Positions 52,502 through 61,072 of a DNA stretch of 64,000 nucleotides are shown here, one piece after another (position 1 is the first letter of the stretch; each line of letters starts with the position of its first letter). The stretch is from Virgisporangium aurantiacum (GTDB lineage Bacteria > Actinomycetota > Actinomycetes > Mycobacteriales > Micromonosporaceae), in the NCBI RefSeq assembly GCF_016863635.1, contig NZ_BOPG01000043.1:119353-183352 (forward strand), written 5' to 3'. Below the pieces are notes generated by a model. That model did not search any database and had not been told where the DNA came from. It worked only from the letters and a program-made list of their open reading frames with translations. A program made the translations under genes and the position numbers.

Positions 52502-52999
52502 TCTTTCACCGTACGCAGAATCCGCACGAACTGCAAGATCTGCACGTCGTGCAAAAACGCTGAGTGGTTCGAATCGCGACATGACAACGGCTACCAGCCC
52601 CTCGGCCGGATAGAAGCCGAGCGTTCGTGAGTCGGTGCTGGTGACGTTGTCGCCCAGGACGACAAACTGACCGGGCGGAACCAGGACGACGTCGCCTGTG
52701 GCAGACCGCACGGCAGGCGGCACCGGTTCGCCCGGTGTCGCCGCGACCCGCTTGATGCTCGGCGGCAGCAGCACTCCCGAAATCGGCGGCGGGTGGATCA
52801 CCACCACGCTGCCGCGGCGGACCGCGCCGGCGGGCCGGCGGCGGGCCAGGACGTGGTCACCCGAGGCGTACGTCGGTGCCATGCTGGTGCCGACAACGGT
52901 GACGATCCGGAACTGCCGGCGGCACCACAGCACGGCCGCCACGACCAGCACACCGGCCAGCACACCGGCAGACGCGCCGGCAACCGCCGCTCCGGTCAT
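51899..52999 (-). CDS. S26 signal-peptidase-like protein, frame continuous with TetR
   Basis: The 366-residue frame starts with a hydrophobic helix (GASAGVLAGVLVVAAVLW), then an S26 peptidase core: serine in VGTSMAPTYASGDHVL near residue 39, lysine in SIKRVAATPGEP near residue 82, and VLGDNVTSTDSRTLGFYP. The peptidase ends near residue 145 and, with no stop codon, runs into the TetR domain. Either this is a true fusion or the peptidase gene has lost its stop. It overlaps the ABC-exporter stop by four bases, so it belongs to that operon. Its probable job is removing a leader from the divergent cysteine-rich peptide. Confidence 0.75.
   Translation of the reverse strand: MTGAAVAGASAGVLAGVLVVAAVLWCRRQFRIVTVVGTSMAPTYASGDHVLARRRPAGAVRRGSVVVIHPPPISGVLLPPSIKRVAATPGEPVPPAVRSATGDVVLVPPGQFVVLGDNVTSTDSRTLGFYPAEGLVAVVMSRFEPLSVFARRADLAVRADSAYGERVSTAGDRRERRRAKKRQSIKLAAVRLILDQGLDAFTVEAISEASDISNRTFFNYFSTKEEVLLIMEPSWSAKELLALFDARPADEPAVRSMRMVVQEIADSFVPAPEDAELWRELWARHPDLLSRVQPDGEEEIFRVLFLAAARKTGVDPWQDVYPTVLVTTAFSIIQWAVRFSWVRTDGKSVNELIDEAFDLLESGFKH
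52541..52553. promoter_or_regulatory. Palindromic candidate TetR operator
   Basis: TGCACGTCGTGCA is a perfect palindrome with a single central base. It lies inside the S26-like frame, 40 bases upstream of the internal TetR start, in a locally AT-richer stretch. TGCAAGATCTGCA beside it is a weaker partial repeat. Confidence 0.55.
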
Positions 53000-54816
53000 C
53001 CGGCGATCCGGTATGCACTCGCCTGAACGTTGAACAGCCTTGCGTACGCGCCGCCGAGCGCCACGAGTTGGTCGTGCCGGCCGTGCTCGACCACACGTCC
53101 CTGACCGAGCACGACGATCAGGTCCGCGTCGCGCATCACGCCGAGCCGGTGCGAAATCAGGATGCTGGTATGACCGGCCCGGTACCGGCGCAGCCGCCAG
53201 TGGATCTCGTACTCGGCCTGCGCGTCGAGTCCGGCACTCGGTTCATCCAGAATGAGCAGGTCCCGGCCGCTCCGGAGGAGGGAACGGGCCAGGGCCAGCC
53301 GCTGCCATTGCCCTCCGGAGAGCTGCGCGCCCGTCGCGCCCTCGTGCTCCGGTCCGAAGACGCGGCTGAGCATGGTGTCGTATCCGTGCGGCAGTCCGAG
53401 GATGGTCTCGTCCACACCGGCCTCCTGCGCCGCGTGGCGGATCTGGCCGCCGTCGTGCAGAAATACCGGGTCGCCGACGCCGATGTTCTCGCCGGCGCTG
53501 AGGTCGTACTCCATGAAGTCCTGGAACAGCACGCTCATCCGCCCGCGCAGTTCGACAACCGGAAGTTCGCGGATGTCCACCCCGTCCCATAGAATTTCGC
53601 CGTGCTGCGGGTCGTAGAACCGGCACAGCAATTTGACCAGTGTGCTTTTCCCGGCACCGTTGAGGCCGACCACGCCGACCGTCCGCCCGGCCGGGATGAC
53701 GAAGCTGGCGCCGCGTAGCACCCACTGGTGCTCCTCGTCGTAGCGAAACCAGACGTTGCGCAGCTCGATACCGCGACGCAGCCGTGGGGCCCGCGGATAG
53801 CGTGGCTCACCGGTCAGGTCGTTGGGGAGGCGGGTCACGGCCGCGTAGTGGTCGAACACCAGCAGCGCCTGATACGCGCCGGCGACGTCACCGACGAGCC
53901 CCACCACCGCCGACTGCGCGCCCGCTACGGCGGCGACGAACGCGGACACCGAGCCGACGCTGAGCTGCCCGTTGCCCGCCGCGTACACCGCCCAGACGAG
54001 CCCGGTGCCGCTCACCACCGCGGCGAGCAGCGCCAGCGAGGACTGCACACCCATCGCGATCCGCTCGGAGCGACGCTCGCCGGCCTGTACCTGCTGGAGT
54101 CCGTTCAGCAGCCGACCCTTCAGCAGCCGACCGAGGCCGAACAGGCGGACCTCCTTCGCCGCTTGCACATCCGACAAGATCGTCGCGAAGAACACGTGCC
54201 GTCGCATGGCGGGCGACAACTGCTCGAGAATGTTCATTTCGCGCCGGCTCAGCCAGATCTGCGCGACGAGCGCCGGCACACCGGCGGCCAGGACGACACC
54301 GGTCATCAGCGGGCTGAGCAACCAGAGGGTCGCGGTCAGGCTGGCCAAGGTGATCAGATTGCGGACCAGGCCGAGCATGCCCATGGTGGCGGCGGACATC
54401 GCATTGCCGGTGGCCTGCGTGGCCAGGTTCAACCGGTCACGGAACGCCGGGCTCTCGAAGCGCGACAACCCATCGAACCCGTTGATCGCGGTGTACAGCC
54501 GGTCCTGAAGGCACACGTCGAGGCGCCGGCCCTGTTCGGCCTGAAGGTACCCGGACACGTACGGCAGCGTGGCGGCAAGCAGGCCGATCCCGGCAAGGCC
54601 TGCCGCCACACCGACGAGAGCGCCGCCAGGGCGGCCACCTGCCACACCGTCCACGACGAGCTTCGTCAGCCAGGCAGCGGCAGCGGGCAGCAGCCCGTTG
54701 ACCACCATGGCACCGAGGTTGAGCACGCCGAGGAGTCGTCCGCTGCGCCAGCTCAGGCCCCCGACACTGACCGCGTGGCCGACCAGCACACGCATTCCGA
54801 TCCCGCGCGACCGCAT
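52996..54816 (-). CDS. ABC exporter, fused membrane and ATPase domains
   Basis: A 606-residue half-transporter. Six membrane helices (residues about 20-310) precede the ATPase: Walker A GLNGAGKSTL near residue 386, signature LSGGQWQRLAL, and Walker B DLLILDEPSAGLD. It lacks the C39 peptidase domain of bacteriocin exporters, consistent with a separate leader peptidase encoded next to it. Its likely cargo is the adjacent cysteine-rich peptide. It follows the redoxin gene by 16 bases. Confidence 0.88.
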   Translation of the reverse strand: MRSRGIGMRVLVGHAVSVGGLSWRSGRLLGVLNLGAMVVNGLLPAAAAWLTKLVVDGVAGGRPGGALVGVAAGLAGIGLLAATLPYVSGYLQAEQGRRLDVCLQDRLYTAINGFDGLSRFESPAFRDRLNLATQATGNAMSAATMGMLGLVRNLITLASLTATLWLLSPLMTGVVLAAGVPALVAQIWLSRREMNILEQLSPAMRRHVFFATILSDVQAAKEVRLFGLGRLLKGRLLNGLQQVQAGERRSERIAMGVQSSLALLAAVVSGTGLVWAVYAAGNGQLSVGSVSAFVAAVAGAQSAVVGLVGDVAGAYQALLVFDHYAAVTRLPNDLTGEPRYPRAPRLRRGIELRNVWFRYDEEHQWVLRGASFVIPAGRTVGVVGLNGAGKSTLVKLLCRFYDPQHGEILWDGVDIRELPVVELRGRMSVLFQDFMEYDLSAGENIGVGDPVFLHDGGQIRHAAQEAGVDETILGLPHGYDTMLSRVFGPEHEGATGAQLSGGQWQRLALARSLLRSGRDLLILDEPSAGLDAQAEYEIHWRLRRYRAGHTSILISHRLGVMRDADLIVVLGQGRVVEHGRHDQLVALGGAYARLFNVQASAYRIAG

Positions 54817-54832
54817 CGTCGACTGTGGCGGG

Positions 54833-55357
54833 TCAGCCGAGCGACCGCACGGACGCGCCCGCCGCGACCACGGTGTTCTCCGCGTCGACCAGCATGATGC
54901 TGGGAAAGCCGTCGACGCCGAACTCGCCGGCGATCGGATGGTCGCGCTCCACCACGACCGTCGGCACGCCTACCAACGCGGCCCTCAACTCGTCGACACC
55001 CGGCCCGTCACCCATCACGACCGACAACGCGGCGTTGGAACGAGCCTCCGCGAGGCGGGCGAACTCGGGTGCCTGTTCCTTGCACGGCGCGCATGTCGCG
55101 GAGAAGAAACCGATCACGTACTCGCGCCCGGCCAGGTCGGACCGGCTGACCGTCTCCCCTTCGCTCGTCCGGACAGTGAACTCGGGCACGGTCCGGCCGA
55201 CCAGATCTTCGGGACCGCTCGAAATGGATTCGAGCAACGCGGCGTGCAGACGGAGGCGTCGCAGCACCGCGAAGGTCAGCAACAGATTGAGCACCGCGGT
55301 CGCGCCCACGACAAGGACCGCAACGGCCTGGACAGTCATGACGCTAGACCGTGCCAT
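54833..55357 (-). CDS. Membrane-anchored redoxin (TlpA-like)
   Basis: A 174-residue thioredoxin-fold protein with an N-terminal membrane helix (VQAVAVLVVGATAVLNLLLTF). The active site is ATCAPCKEQ near residue 90, a CxxC pair, in the usual FFSATCAPCKEQAPEFARLA context; the cis-proline follows in GVDGFPSIML. Outside the membrane it can form or isomerise disulfides. Its position next to a six-cysteine exported peptide suggests that task. ATG at 55357 or 55339 could be the start. Confidence 0.85.
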   Translation of the reverse strand: MARSSVMTVQAVAVLVVGATAVLNLLLTFAVLRRLRLHAALLESISSGPEDLVGRTVPEFTVRTSEGETVSRSDLAGREYVIGFFSATCAPCKEQAPEFARLAEARSNAALSVVMGDGPGVDELRAALVGVPTVVVERDHPIAGEFGVDGFPSIMLVDAENTVVAAGASVRSLG

Positions 55358-55468
55358 ACCTGACCTGACCCACACCTGACTCGCGTCACCCACACGGTGA
55401 GAGGAGTAAGAAAGCACCGGCGTGCTTCGCTGTCGGCGATTCTGTCCATCGATCGAGAGGAACAACAC

Positions 55469-55729
55469 GTGCGTTTGGTGAACTCCATGGGACGGCTGAC
55501 CCACGGGGCGGGGGACCGGCTTCTCGGCCTGTTCCTGCCCCGCATCGAGGCGAACGCCGCCTACCAGTGCGGCCCGACCTATCAGGCCGGTGGCTATCCC
55601 TGTTGGGGCAGGGGCATCACATACGCCCAGTGCGAGTGCCGTGGTGGCCGCGTATACCAGCGGTGGCACACCAGCTGCCGCACCTACAACAACTACACCG
55701 GTTGGTCGCGCACCAACCTGGCCTGCTGA
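55469..55729 (+). CDS. Six-cysteine secreted peptide precursor (candidate RiPP or bacteriocin)
   Basis: An 86-residue precursor with no recognised family. Residues 1-30 look like a leader: charged start, then DRLLGLFLPRIEANA ending in an A-x-A pattern. The rest is a 56-residue core with cysteines at 34, 45, 55, 57, 70 and 86 and many aromatic and glycine residues (YQAGGYPCWG, YNNYTGW), which suggests a compact disulfide-bonded product. GTG at 55469 is preceded by GAGAGG. The gene is divergent from the redoxin, ABC exporter and S26 peptidase genes and has its own terminator, matching a precursor-plus-export cassette. Confidence 0.7.
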   Translation: MRLVNSMGRLTHGAGDRLLGLFLPRIEANAAYQCGPTYQAGGYPCWGRGITYAQCECRGGRVYQRWHTSCRTYNNYTGWSRTNLAC

Positions 55730-55741
55730 CAATCCTGAGCC

Positions 55742-55776
55742 GCCCGTGCCGCTGGCAGTCGCCCAACGGCACGGGC
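55742..55776 (+). terminator. Intrinsic terminator after the peptide gene
   Basis: GCCCGTGCCG (55742-55751) and CGGCACGGGC (55767-55776) form a perfect ten-pair stem with a 15-base loop, followed by GCTTTG, 13 bases after the stop. Confidence 0.85.
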
Positions 55777-55856
55777 GCTTTGCGAAGTTGCCGTCGAGGC
55801 GGCGTAGTGACAGATGCCCGACTCCAGGCCGCGAACCCGCACCTGAGCCCTTGCAC

Positions 55857-57698
55857 TCACCCGGATTCGGTCTTGTCCGCCGACGCGGCGAGGTTCAGCC
55901 TGGCCCGGGTCTTCGCCGCGGCCGAGCTGATGTTGCGCCTGATCTGTTCCTCGGTGCGCCGCTTCGCACGCCGGATCTCCCGACCGTCGTGACGCTTCCA
56001 CCACGGTGTCAGTTCGACCTCCACGGCGCGGGCCGAGCGGGCCAGGACCACCGCGCGGCCGAACTTCATCGTGCGGATCTCCTCGGGCGACATCACATCG
56101 CGAACCACGGTGCCCCGGCGGTCGTCGGTCCTGCCCATGAGCCTGGACAGTTCGTTGAGGTCGTCGGAGTGTCCGCCGCCGCCGAGCACCACCCGCACGG
56201 TCGCGTTGCTCCACAACGCGCTCGCGCCGGCGGCGCCCCAGGCGTCGCGGGCGGAGGCGAGGTCCTGGAGGTACACGTGCACCGCGATCGACAACGCGCT
56301 GAGGTCGACCATCATCGACGGCGTGCCGGTCAGCGACGCCACACTCACCACATCGTTGAGCTCCAGCGTGAGCGGGGGATCGAGGCGGCCGTCGGGGCTG
56401 CGGATCGCCGCGGTGCGGGCCCGCCCGACGAGATCACCCAGGATCAGTCCGACGAGCGCTCCCAGGTGGCTCCCCGGGCCCTCGCGGGCGAGCAGGTACA
56501 ACGTGTTCCGGCCGGCCATGAACTCCGTCATGTCGAACGCGTCCGCGGCCTGGGCGGAGCAGGCGTCCATGATCGCCGGCGCGGCGAACATGCCCAGGGC
56601 CCGGCTGATGAAGTAGTACACCTTGGTGCGGTGGTCGGAGTCGACTGCGGCCGTCCGCTCCACCGCGGCCGCGGAACCGGGCGCCGCGACACCGACAGCT
56701 TCGTAGCGCCGCAGGATGTCGACCGGCTCGCGGTTGTCGGGGTCGCCGGCCCACCGGGACACGTCGCGGATGGTCCGGTCGGCCACCGCGGCCGCGAACA
56801 GCAGGTGGCGCAGCGTCGACTTGGCCTCCAGGACAGCGTGCCCGTCGTGCCCTTCGGCCGTCAGCCCGGTGGTGCCCATCATGTAATCGGCGAACTTCTT
56901 CGCGTCGTCGACGTTGTCGCAGGACCGCACGGGCGAGAACCGCAGCACCTCGGGCCACAGGGTCCAGTTCTTCGGGTCGAACACATAGATCTTGCCGACC
57001 CTGCTGCGCGCCTCGTACGTGGTCGTGAAGATGTCGCTGCGTGATGCGGTGACGATCACCGGTCCCGGCGCGTCGATGATGTTCGCCGTGCAGAAATGGG
57101 CGTCCTTCCCCTGACGCGGAGCACCGACCACGACCATGCCGTCCTCCACCGACGCCCACAACTTCCGACCGGACCTGCTGTCACGGCCCAGATAGAAGCC
57201 CACGTCGGCCGGCCTGACGCGACCGGAACCGCGGAGGGACGGACGGAGGTGGCGTGCCTTCGCCACCAGTGCCCTGGTGCCGAGCAGCTCGACGACCTCG
57301 CTACGGGATGCGAAACCTAGACGGAACCGGCGCCAGACCCGGCGCCGCCTCAGGTCGATGACGAGCCGGCCGACCAGCACGATCAGCGCGATCACCGGTA
57401 CGTTGAAAAGGACGCTCAACACGACGATCAGCCGGTCCGGCCCGAGACCGGCCCGAACGGCCTCCGGCCACGCACCCGACACGTCGCCGGGGTCCCCGAT
57501 CAGAGCGACGAGGATCCGGAAGCCCGCACCCGGAGGGACATCGGGCCAGGGATGGCCGGTGAGCACGGCCGACAGCTGACCGGCCAGCCAGATCGCCAGG
57601 CCGACACAGTATGCGATCGGGGCCACCACGACCGCGGCGACGAACCCGGTGACCACCACGTCATCCAGGTCTCTGCTCACGCTGACGTTCGGTCTCAC
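55857..57698 (-). CDS. VirD4/TraG-like type IV coupling ATPase
   Basis: A 613-residue coupling protein. Two N-terminal membrane helices precede an ATPase whose Walker A is VVGAPRQGKDAHF near residue 193; LTLELNDVVSVASL is in the Walker B place, and a TraM-recognition-like region follows. It would bring DNA-relaxase complexes to the secretion channel. GTG at 57698 overlaps the upstream gene as GTGA. It is the last of the visible six-gene operon. Confidence 0.87.
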   Translation of the reverse strand: MRPNVSVSRDLDDVVVTGFVAAVVVAPIAYCVGLAIWLAGQLSAVLTGHPWPDVPPGAGFRILVALIGDPGDVSGAWPEAVRAGLGPDRLIVVLSVLFNVPVIALIVLVGRLVIDLRRRRVWRRFRLGFASRSEVVELLGTRALVAKARHLRPSLRGSGRVRPADVGFYLGRDSRSGRKLWASVEDGMVVVGAPRQGKDAHFCTANIIDAPGPVIVTASRSDIFTTTYEARSRVGKIYVFDPKNWTLWPEVLRFSPVRSCDNVDDAKKFADYMMGTTGLTAEGHDGHAVLEAKSTLRHLLFAAAVADRTIRDVSRWAGDPDNREPVDILRRYEAVGVAAPGSAAAVERTAAVDSDHRTKVYYFISRALGMFAAPAIMDACSAQAADAFDMTEFMAGRNTLYLLAREGPGSHLGALVGLILGDLVGRARTAAIRSPDGRLDPPLTLELNDVVSVASLTGTPSMMVDLSALSIAVHVYLQDLASARDAWGAAGASALWSNATVRVVLGGGGHSDDLNELSRLMGRTDDRRGTVVRDVMSPEEIRTMKFGRAVVLARSARAVEVELTPWWKRHDGREIRRAKRRTEEQIRRNISSAAAKTRARLNLAASADKTESG

Positions 57699-58756
57699 GA
57701 AGCGCTCCGTTCTGCTGTCTTGTGGGGTGCGTGGGCACGGATCCGGCGCGCCAGCCGGCGAAGTTGGCCACCGGCCAGCACCGGTGATCCGTAGGAGAGC
57801 CGGGCGGCCAGCAGGTCACCCCTGATCACCAGCACGTCGGTCTCGCCATCCGTGGTGACCCGGGTCAGACCGTTGGTGAAGCCGGCGTTGAGAACCGCCA
57901 ACACCGGCTGGACCGGTGTCCGCAACCGCTTCTGCGCCAGCCGGGCGGCGTGGATCGCGACCCGCACCTTCGGCAGCCGCCGGCCGTCGATCAGCAGGCG
58001 GGTTCCGCGTGGGGTGACCGCTACGGTGCCCCGGCCGACCAGCGCGGTGATGCTGTACGTGCCCGACGGCGCCGTCAACACGCACACCGGCCGGTCGGGC
58101 CGTCCGGCGATCGCGCCGACGTACCCGCCCGGCACCGCGGTCAGCAGGTCGTAGAGCTCCGGCGGCACGCCGGGTGGACACCCGCGTCGGCGGCCGCGCG
58201 CCCGGAATCCGGTGCGCCGGACGAGTACCGCGATCGTCGCCACGTACCCGACCATCCATCCGGCCGTCGGTACCACATACGAGGCGGCCACGACGGTGCA
58301 GGTGTTGGTGGCCCAGGCGATCCCCACCGTCAGGGCCGGGCGGGGCTCCCGGCTCAGCACCGCGAGCAGCCCGGCGACCGCGCCGAGAACACCGACCGTC
58401 GTGGTGGCCGGTGAGACCGTGAGCAACGCCCGCGCACCGTCGATCCCGGTGGCGGAGATCAGCGCCACGGCGGGAGCCGTGAGGAACCACCACCCCAGCA
58501 CGAGGGCGGTCGTCATGAACGCGCGGTGCGCCGTCCAGGCGACCCACAACACGCCCAACGCCGCCGCCACCACGAATCCGAGCGCCAGCCGCGACTGATC
58601 GGTGCACCAGGCCAGCGCGCTCAGCATCGCCACACCGACCACGGCGTACCCGTACGTCCGGTGCCGGTCGACCGGCGGACGCGCTCGCGCCGGCCGGATC
58701 TCATCCACCCGGCGCCGCACTCGCCGCACCCGCCGCACCACAGCCGCAGCCCGCAC
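57695..58756 (-). CDS. Membrane protein of the type IV secretion operon
   Basis: A 353-residue protein with an arginine-rich start, about five membrane helices (residues about 35-185) and a cytoplasmic C-terminal half. I do not recognise the family. Its place between the wall hydrolase and coupling ATPase genes, with four-base overlap downstream and a two-base gap upstream, makes it a likely channel component. Confidence 0.75.
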   Translation of the reverse strand: MRAAAVVRRVRRVRRRVDEIRPARARPPVDRHRTYGYAVVGVAMLSALAWCTDQSRLALGFVVAAALGVLWVAWTAHRAFMTTALVLGWWFLTAPAVALISATGIDGARALLTVSPATTTVGVLGAVAGLLAVLSREPRPALTVGIAWATNTCTVVAASYVVPTAGWMVGYVATIAVLVRRTGFRARGRRRGCPPGVPPELYDLLTAVPGGYVGAIAGRPDRPVCVLTAPSGTYSITALVGRGTVAVTPRGTRLLIDGRRLPKVRVAIHAARLAQKRLRTPVQPVLAVLNAGFTNGLTRVTTDGETDVLVIRGDLLAARLSYGSPVLAGGQLRRLARRIRAHAPHKTAERSAS

Positions 58757-58758
58757 GG

Positions 58759-60411
58759 TCAGCTCCAGTAGCTGACGCCGTGCTTCACCAGCAGCGGCTT
58801 CGGGTCGACGTAGTTGCCCGCCCAGGGGTCGGCGACCGCACCGGTGAGGGTGTTGAAGTGCAGGTGGCAGTGACCGGTCGCGTCGCCCTTGTCACCGACG
58901 TCGGCGATGTGCTGCCCGCGCTGCACCGGTTGCCCCGCCGACACGTACATGGCCTGCTGGTGGCCGTACCCGGTATGGAAGCTCTGGCCGTGGTCGATCA
59001 CGATGTACTGGCCGTACCCGCCGACGTTGTCGCTGGCGAAGATGACGACGCCGTCGGCGACGGCATTGATGGGCGTGCCGCACCCGGCGCCGAGGTCTAT
59101 TCCGTTGTGCATCTTGCGCTCCTTGGTCACCGGGTGGATCCGCAGACCGAAGTTCGAGGTGACGACCGCGTTGTCCACCGGGCGGGCCCACGTTCCGTCC
59201 GGCCCACCGGCGGCGAGGATGCCCTTGACGCGTCCGACCCCCATCACCGTCGCCCACCGCGACGGGCTGTACGTCGACCGGATCACCCCGCGGCCGGTGC
59301 TGTGCGCCTCGACCACCTCGCCACCGCCGATGTACATCGCGACGTGCCCGATGTGGGCCTGAAGGCGGGTGGAGTACCTGATCGGATCGTGGTCGCCGTT
59401 GTCGATGAACAGCATGTCGCCGGGCATGAGGCCATCGGGCCCGGTGACGGGTCTACGTTTCACGATCTGTATCTGCTCGTCGTCGGCCTGGTCGGCCGCG
59501 ACCCGCGCGACGGTGATCCCCACGGTCTGGAACGCGGCGTACATGAGGCCGGAGCAGTCGAATGCGTCCGGTCCCTCCGCGCCCCAGACGTACGGGCGGC
59601 CCACCTGTTTCAGCGCGAACCCCGTCACCTTCTGGAGGAGGACGGAGTCCGAGCCGTCGCAGACTATTCCACTGTCTTCGAGGGCCTTGTTGGTGTCGTA
59701 TTTCGACGCCCAGAACAGGATGTCGTTGCGATAGGTGTCGCGTGGGTTGTAGCGCCCGATGGCGGAGTTGAATCCGAGCAGCCCTTCGAGCACCCTGGTT
59801 CGCTTGAGCATCGACGCCGTGGTGTGGATCTGGTCGCCGACGCTCTCGTCGCTGATCCTGCCGTCGCCGTCGCCGTCGACGCCGTACTCCTTCCACGTGG
59901 CCGGAATGAACTGCATCGGCCCGTAGGAGTGGTCGGAGGACTGGTTGCGGTTCCACGTGTCGGGGTCGGCGCCGTGCCGGGTCTCCTGCCACGAGATCGC
60001 CGCGAGCAGATACCAGGGGACGCCGTACTGCTCCTGCGCCGTCTGCATGTACCGCAGATAGGGCACCATCTGTCCGCGGTTGTTGTAGGTCTCCGGCACG
60101 GGACCCGGCACGGCCGACTCGTCCCTGGTCTGGTCCCGCTTGGCCGGATCGGGGTCCCACCTCGCGAGGAAGAAGTTCGCCCGGTTGAACGCCGCGGTGC
60201 AGCCGTCGGCGTTTCCTCCCGCTCCCCCCTGGCCGACCGGGGGCTTGACCCCGGCAACGGGCGCCATACACACGAACAGCACGACAAGCATCGCGGCGGT
60301 CGTCGCGCCGACCATCAGCACCAGCAGTGGCGACGACCCCGATCCGCCGGTGTCGGGGCGGCGGCGCGCCGCCGCCGCGCCGAGGAGCAACCTAGCGGCC
60401 ACCGGAGTCAC
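58759..60411 (-). CDS. Three-domain cell-wall hydrolase of the transfer operon
   Basis: A 550-residue exported enzyme. After one membrane helix come a lytic transglycosylase domain with the catalytic glutamate in LLAAISWQETRHG (near residue 141), an NlpC/P60 domain with the cysteine in DAFDCSGLMYAAFQ and histidine in HIGHVAMYIG, and an M23 domain with HNGIDLG and a complete HCHLHF zinc motif. Together they could cut both glycan and peptide bonds and open the wall for the secretion channel. It overlaps the upstream gene by 20 bases. Confidence 0.92.
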   Translation of the reverse strand: MTPVAARLLLGAAAARRRPDTGGSGSSPLLVLMVGATTAAMLVVLFVCMAPVAGVKPPVGQGGAGGNADGCTAAFNRANFFLARWDPDPAKRDQTRDESAVPGPVPETYNNRGQMVPYLRYMQTAQEQYGVPWYLLAAISWQETRHGADPDTWNRNQSSDHSYGPMQFIPATWKEYGVDGDGDGRISDESVGDQIHTTASMLKRTRVLEGLLGFNSAIGRYNPRDTYRNDILFWASKYDTNKALEDSGIVCDGSDSVLLQKVTGFALKQVGRPYVWGAEGPDAFDCSGLMYAAFQTVGITVARVAADQADDEQIQIVKRRPVTGPDGLMPGDMLFIDNGDHDPIRYSTRLQAHIGHVAMYIGGGEVVEAHSTGRGVIRSTYSPSRWATVMGVGRVKGILAAGGPDGTWARPVDNAVVTSNFGLRIHPVTKERKMHNGIDLGAGCGTPINAVADGVVIFASDNVGGYGQYIVIDHGQSFHTGYGHQQAMYVSAGQPVQRGQHIADVGDKGDATGHCHLHFNTLTGAVADPWAGNYVDPKPLLVKHGVSYWS

Positions 60412-61072
60412 CTTCTCGCGGGTCCCGGACGGTGGTGACGAGCCATGCGCCGGTCTCGCGGGTCAGCGTGATCGCGAACACCAGCGACTCGTTCCGGGAC
60501 GTGCCGGCAGCCTCCACCGATCGGGTGCCCTCGACGAGAAGGGTCCCCTGCTTGTCGGCCATGATGAGCCAGCGCGCGGCGGCCATCCGGTAGGTGCACG
60601 TCTCCTGGTTCTCCTCGCTCGGCCGGATCTGCTGGTACCGGCTGAACACCAGATCGAGAGCCGCCGGCGCGACGAACGGCCTGATCTTCGCGATCCGGGC
60701 GTCGACGGGCTCGTCCCACCGGGCGTTGGCGAAGACCTCCACGAAGGACATCGCGTGCTCGTAGGCCGCGGCCATCTGGTCTGCCGACAGCGGCAACGCG
60801 GGCGTGCCGCCCGGACGCGGTGGCACCGACACCGAGCCGCCCGGGCCGACCGGCGCCCGGTCGTCCTGCTCGTGTCCGGGTGGAGGATTCACCTCGACGT
60901 CGGCCGGTGGTTCGGCCACCACCGTCGGTGGTGGTGGCGGCGACGGGTCGCCCGCCCGCTCCCCGCGTACCGCCTGGACGGCCAGGTAGCCGAGCAGCAA
61001 CACCACCACCCCGCCGACGCACAGGAACGCCGTCCGCCGCACCGGGTCGGTGCTCGACCATCGGGACGTCAT
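60392..61072 (-). CDS. VirB8/TcpC-like anchored protein
   Basis: A 226-residue protein with one N-terminal membrane helix (AFLCVGGVVVLLLGYLAVQAV), a proline-rich linker to about residue 90, and a C-terminal alpha-beta domain with an NTF2-like layout (YEHAMSFVEVFANARWDEP then later strands). This is the shape of VirB8/TcpC channel proteins. The assignment rests on architecture and neighbours. It overlaps the VirB6-like stop by four bases (ATGA). Confidence 0.65.
   Translation of the reverse strand: MTSRWSSTDPVRRTAFLCVGGVVVLLLGYLAVQAVRGERAGDPSPPPPPTVVAEPPADVEVNPPPGHEQDDRAPVGPGGSVSVPPRPGGTPALPLSADQMAAAYEHAMSFVEVFANARWDEPVDARIAKIRPFVAPAALDLVFSRYQQIRPSEENQETCTYRMAAARWLIMADKQGTLLVEGTRSVEAAGTSRNESLVFAITLTRETGAWLVTTVRDPREGDSGGR

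Noticed and set aside
55617..55856. Minus-strand cysteine-rich frame opposite the peptide gene
   Set aside because: It is the antisense of the peptide gene and its terminator and lacks a ribosome binding site.
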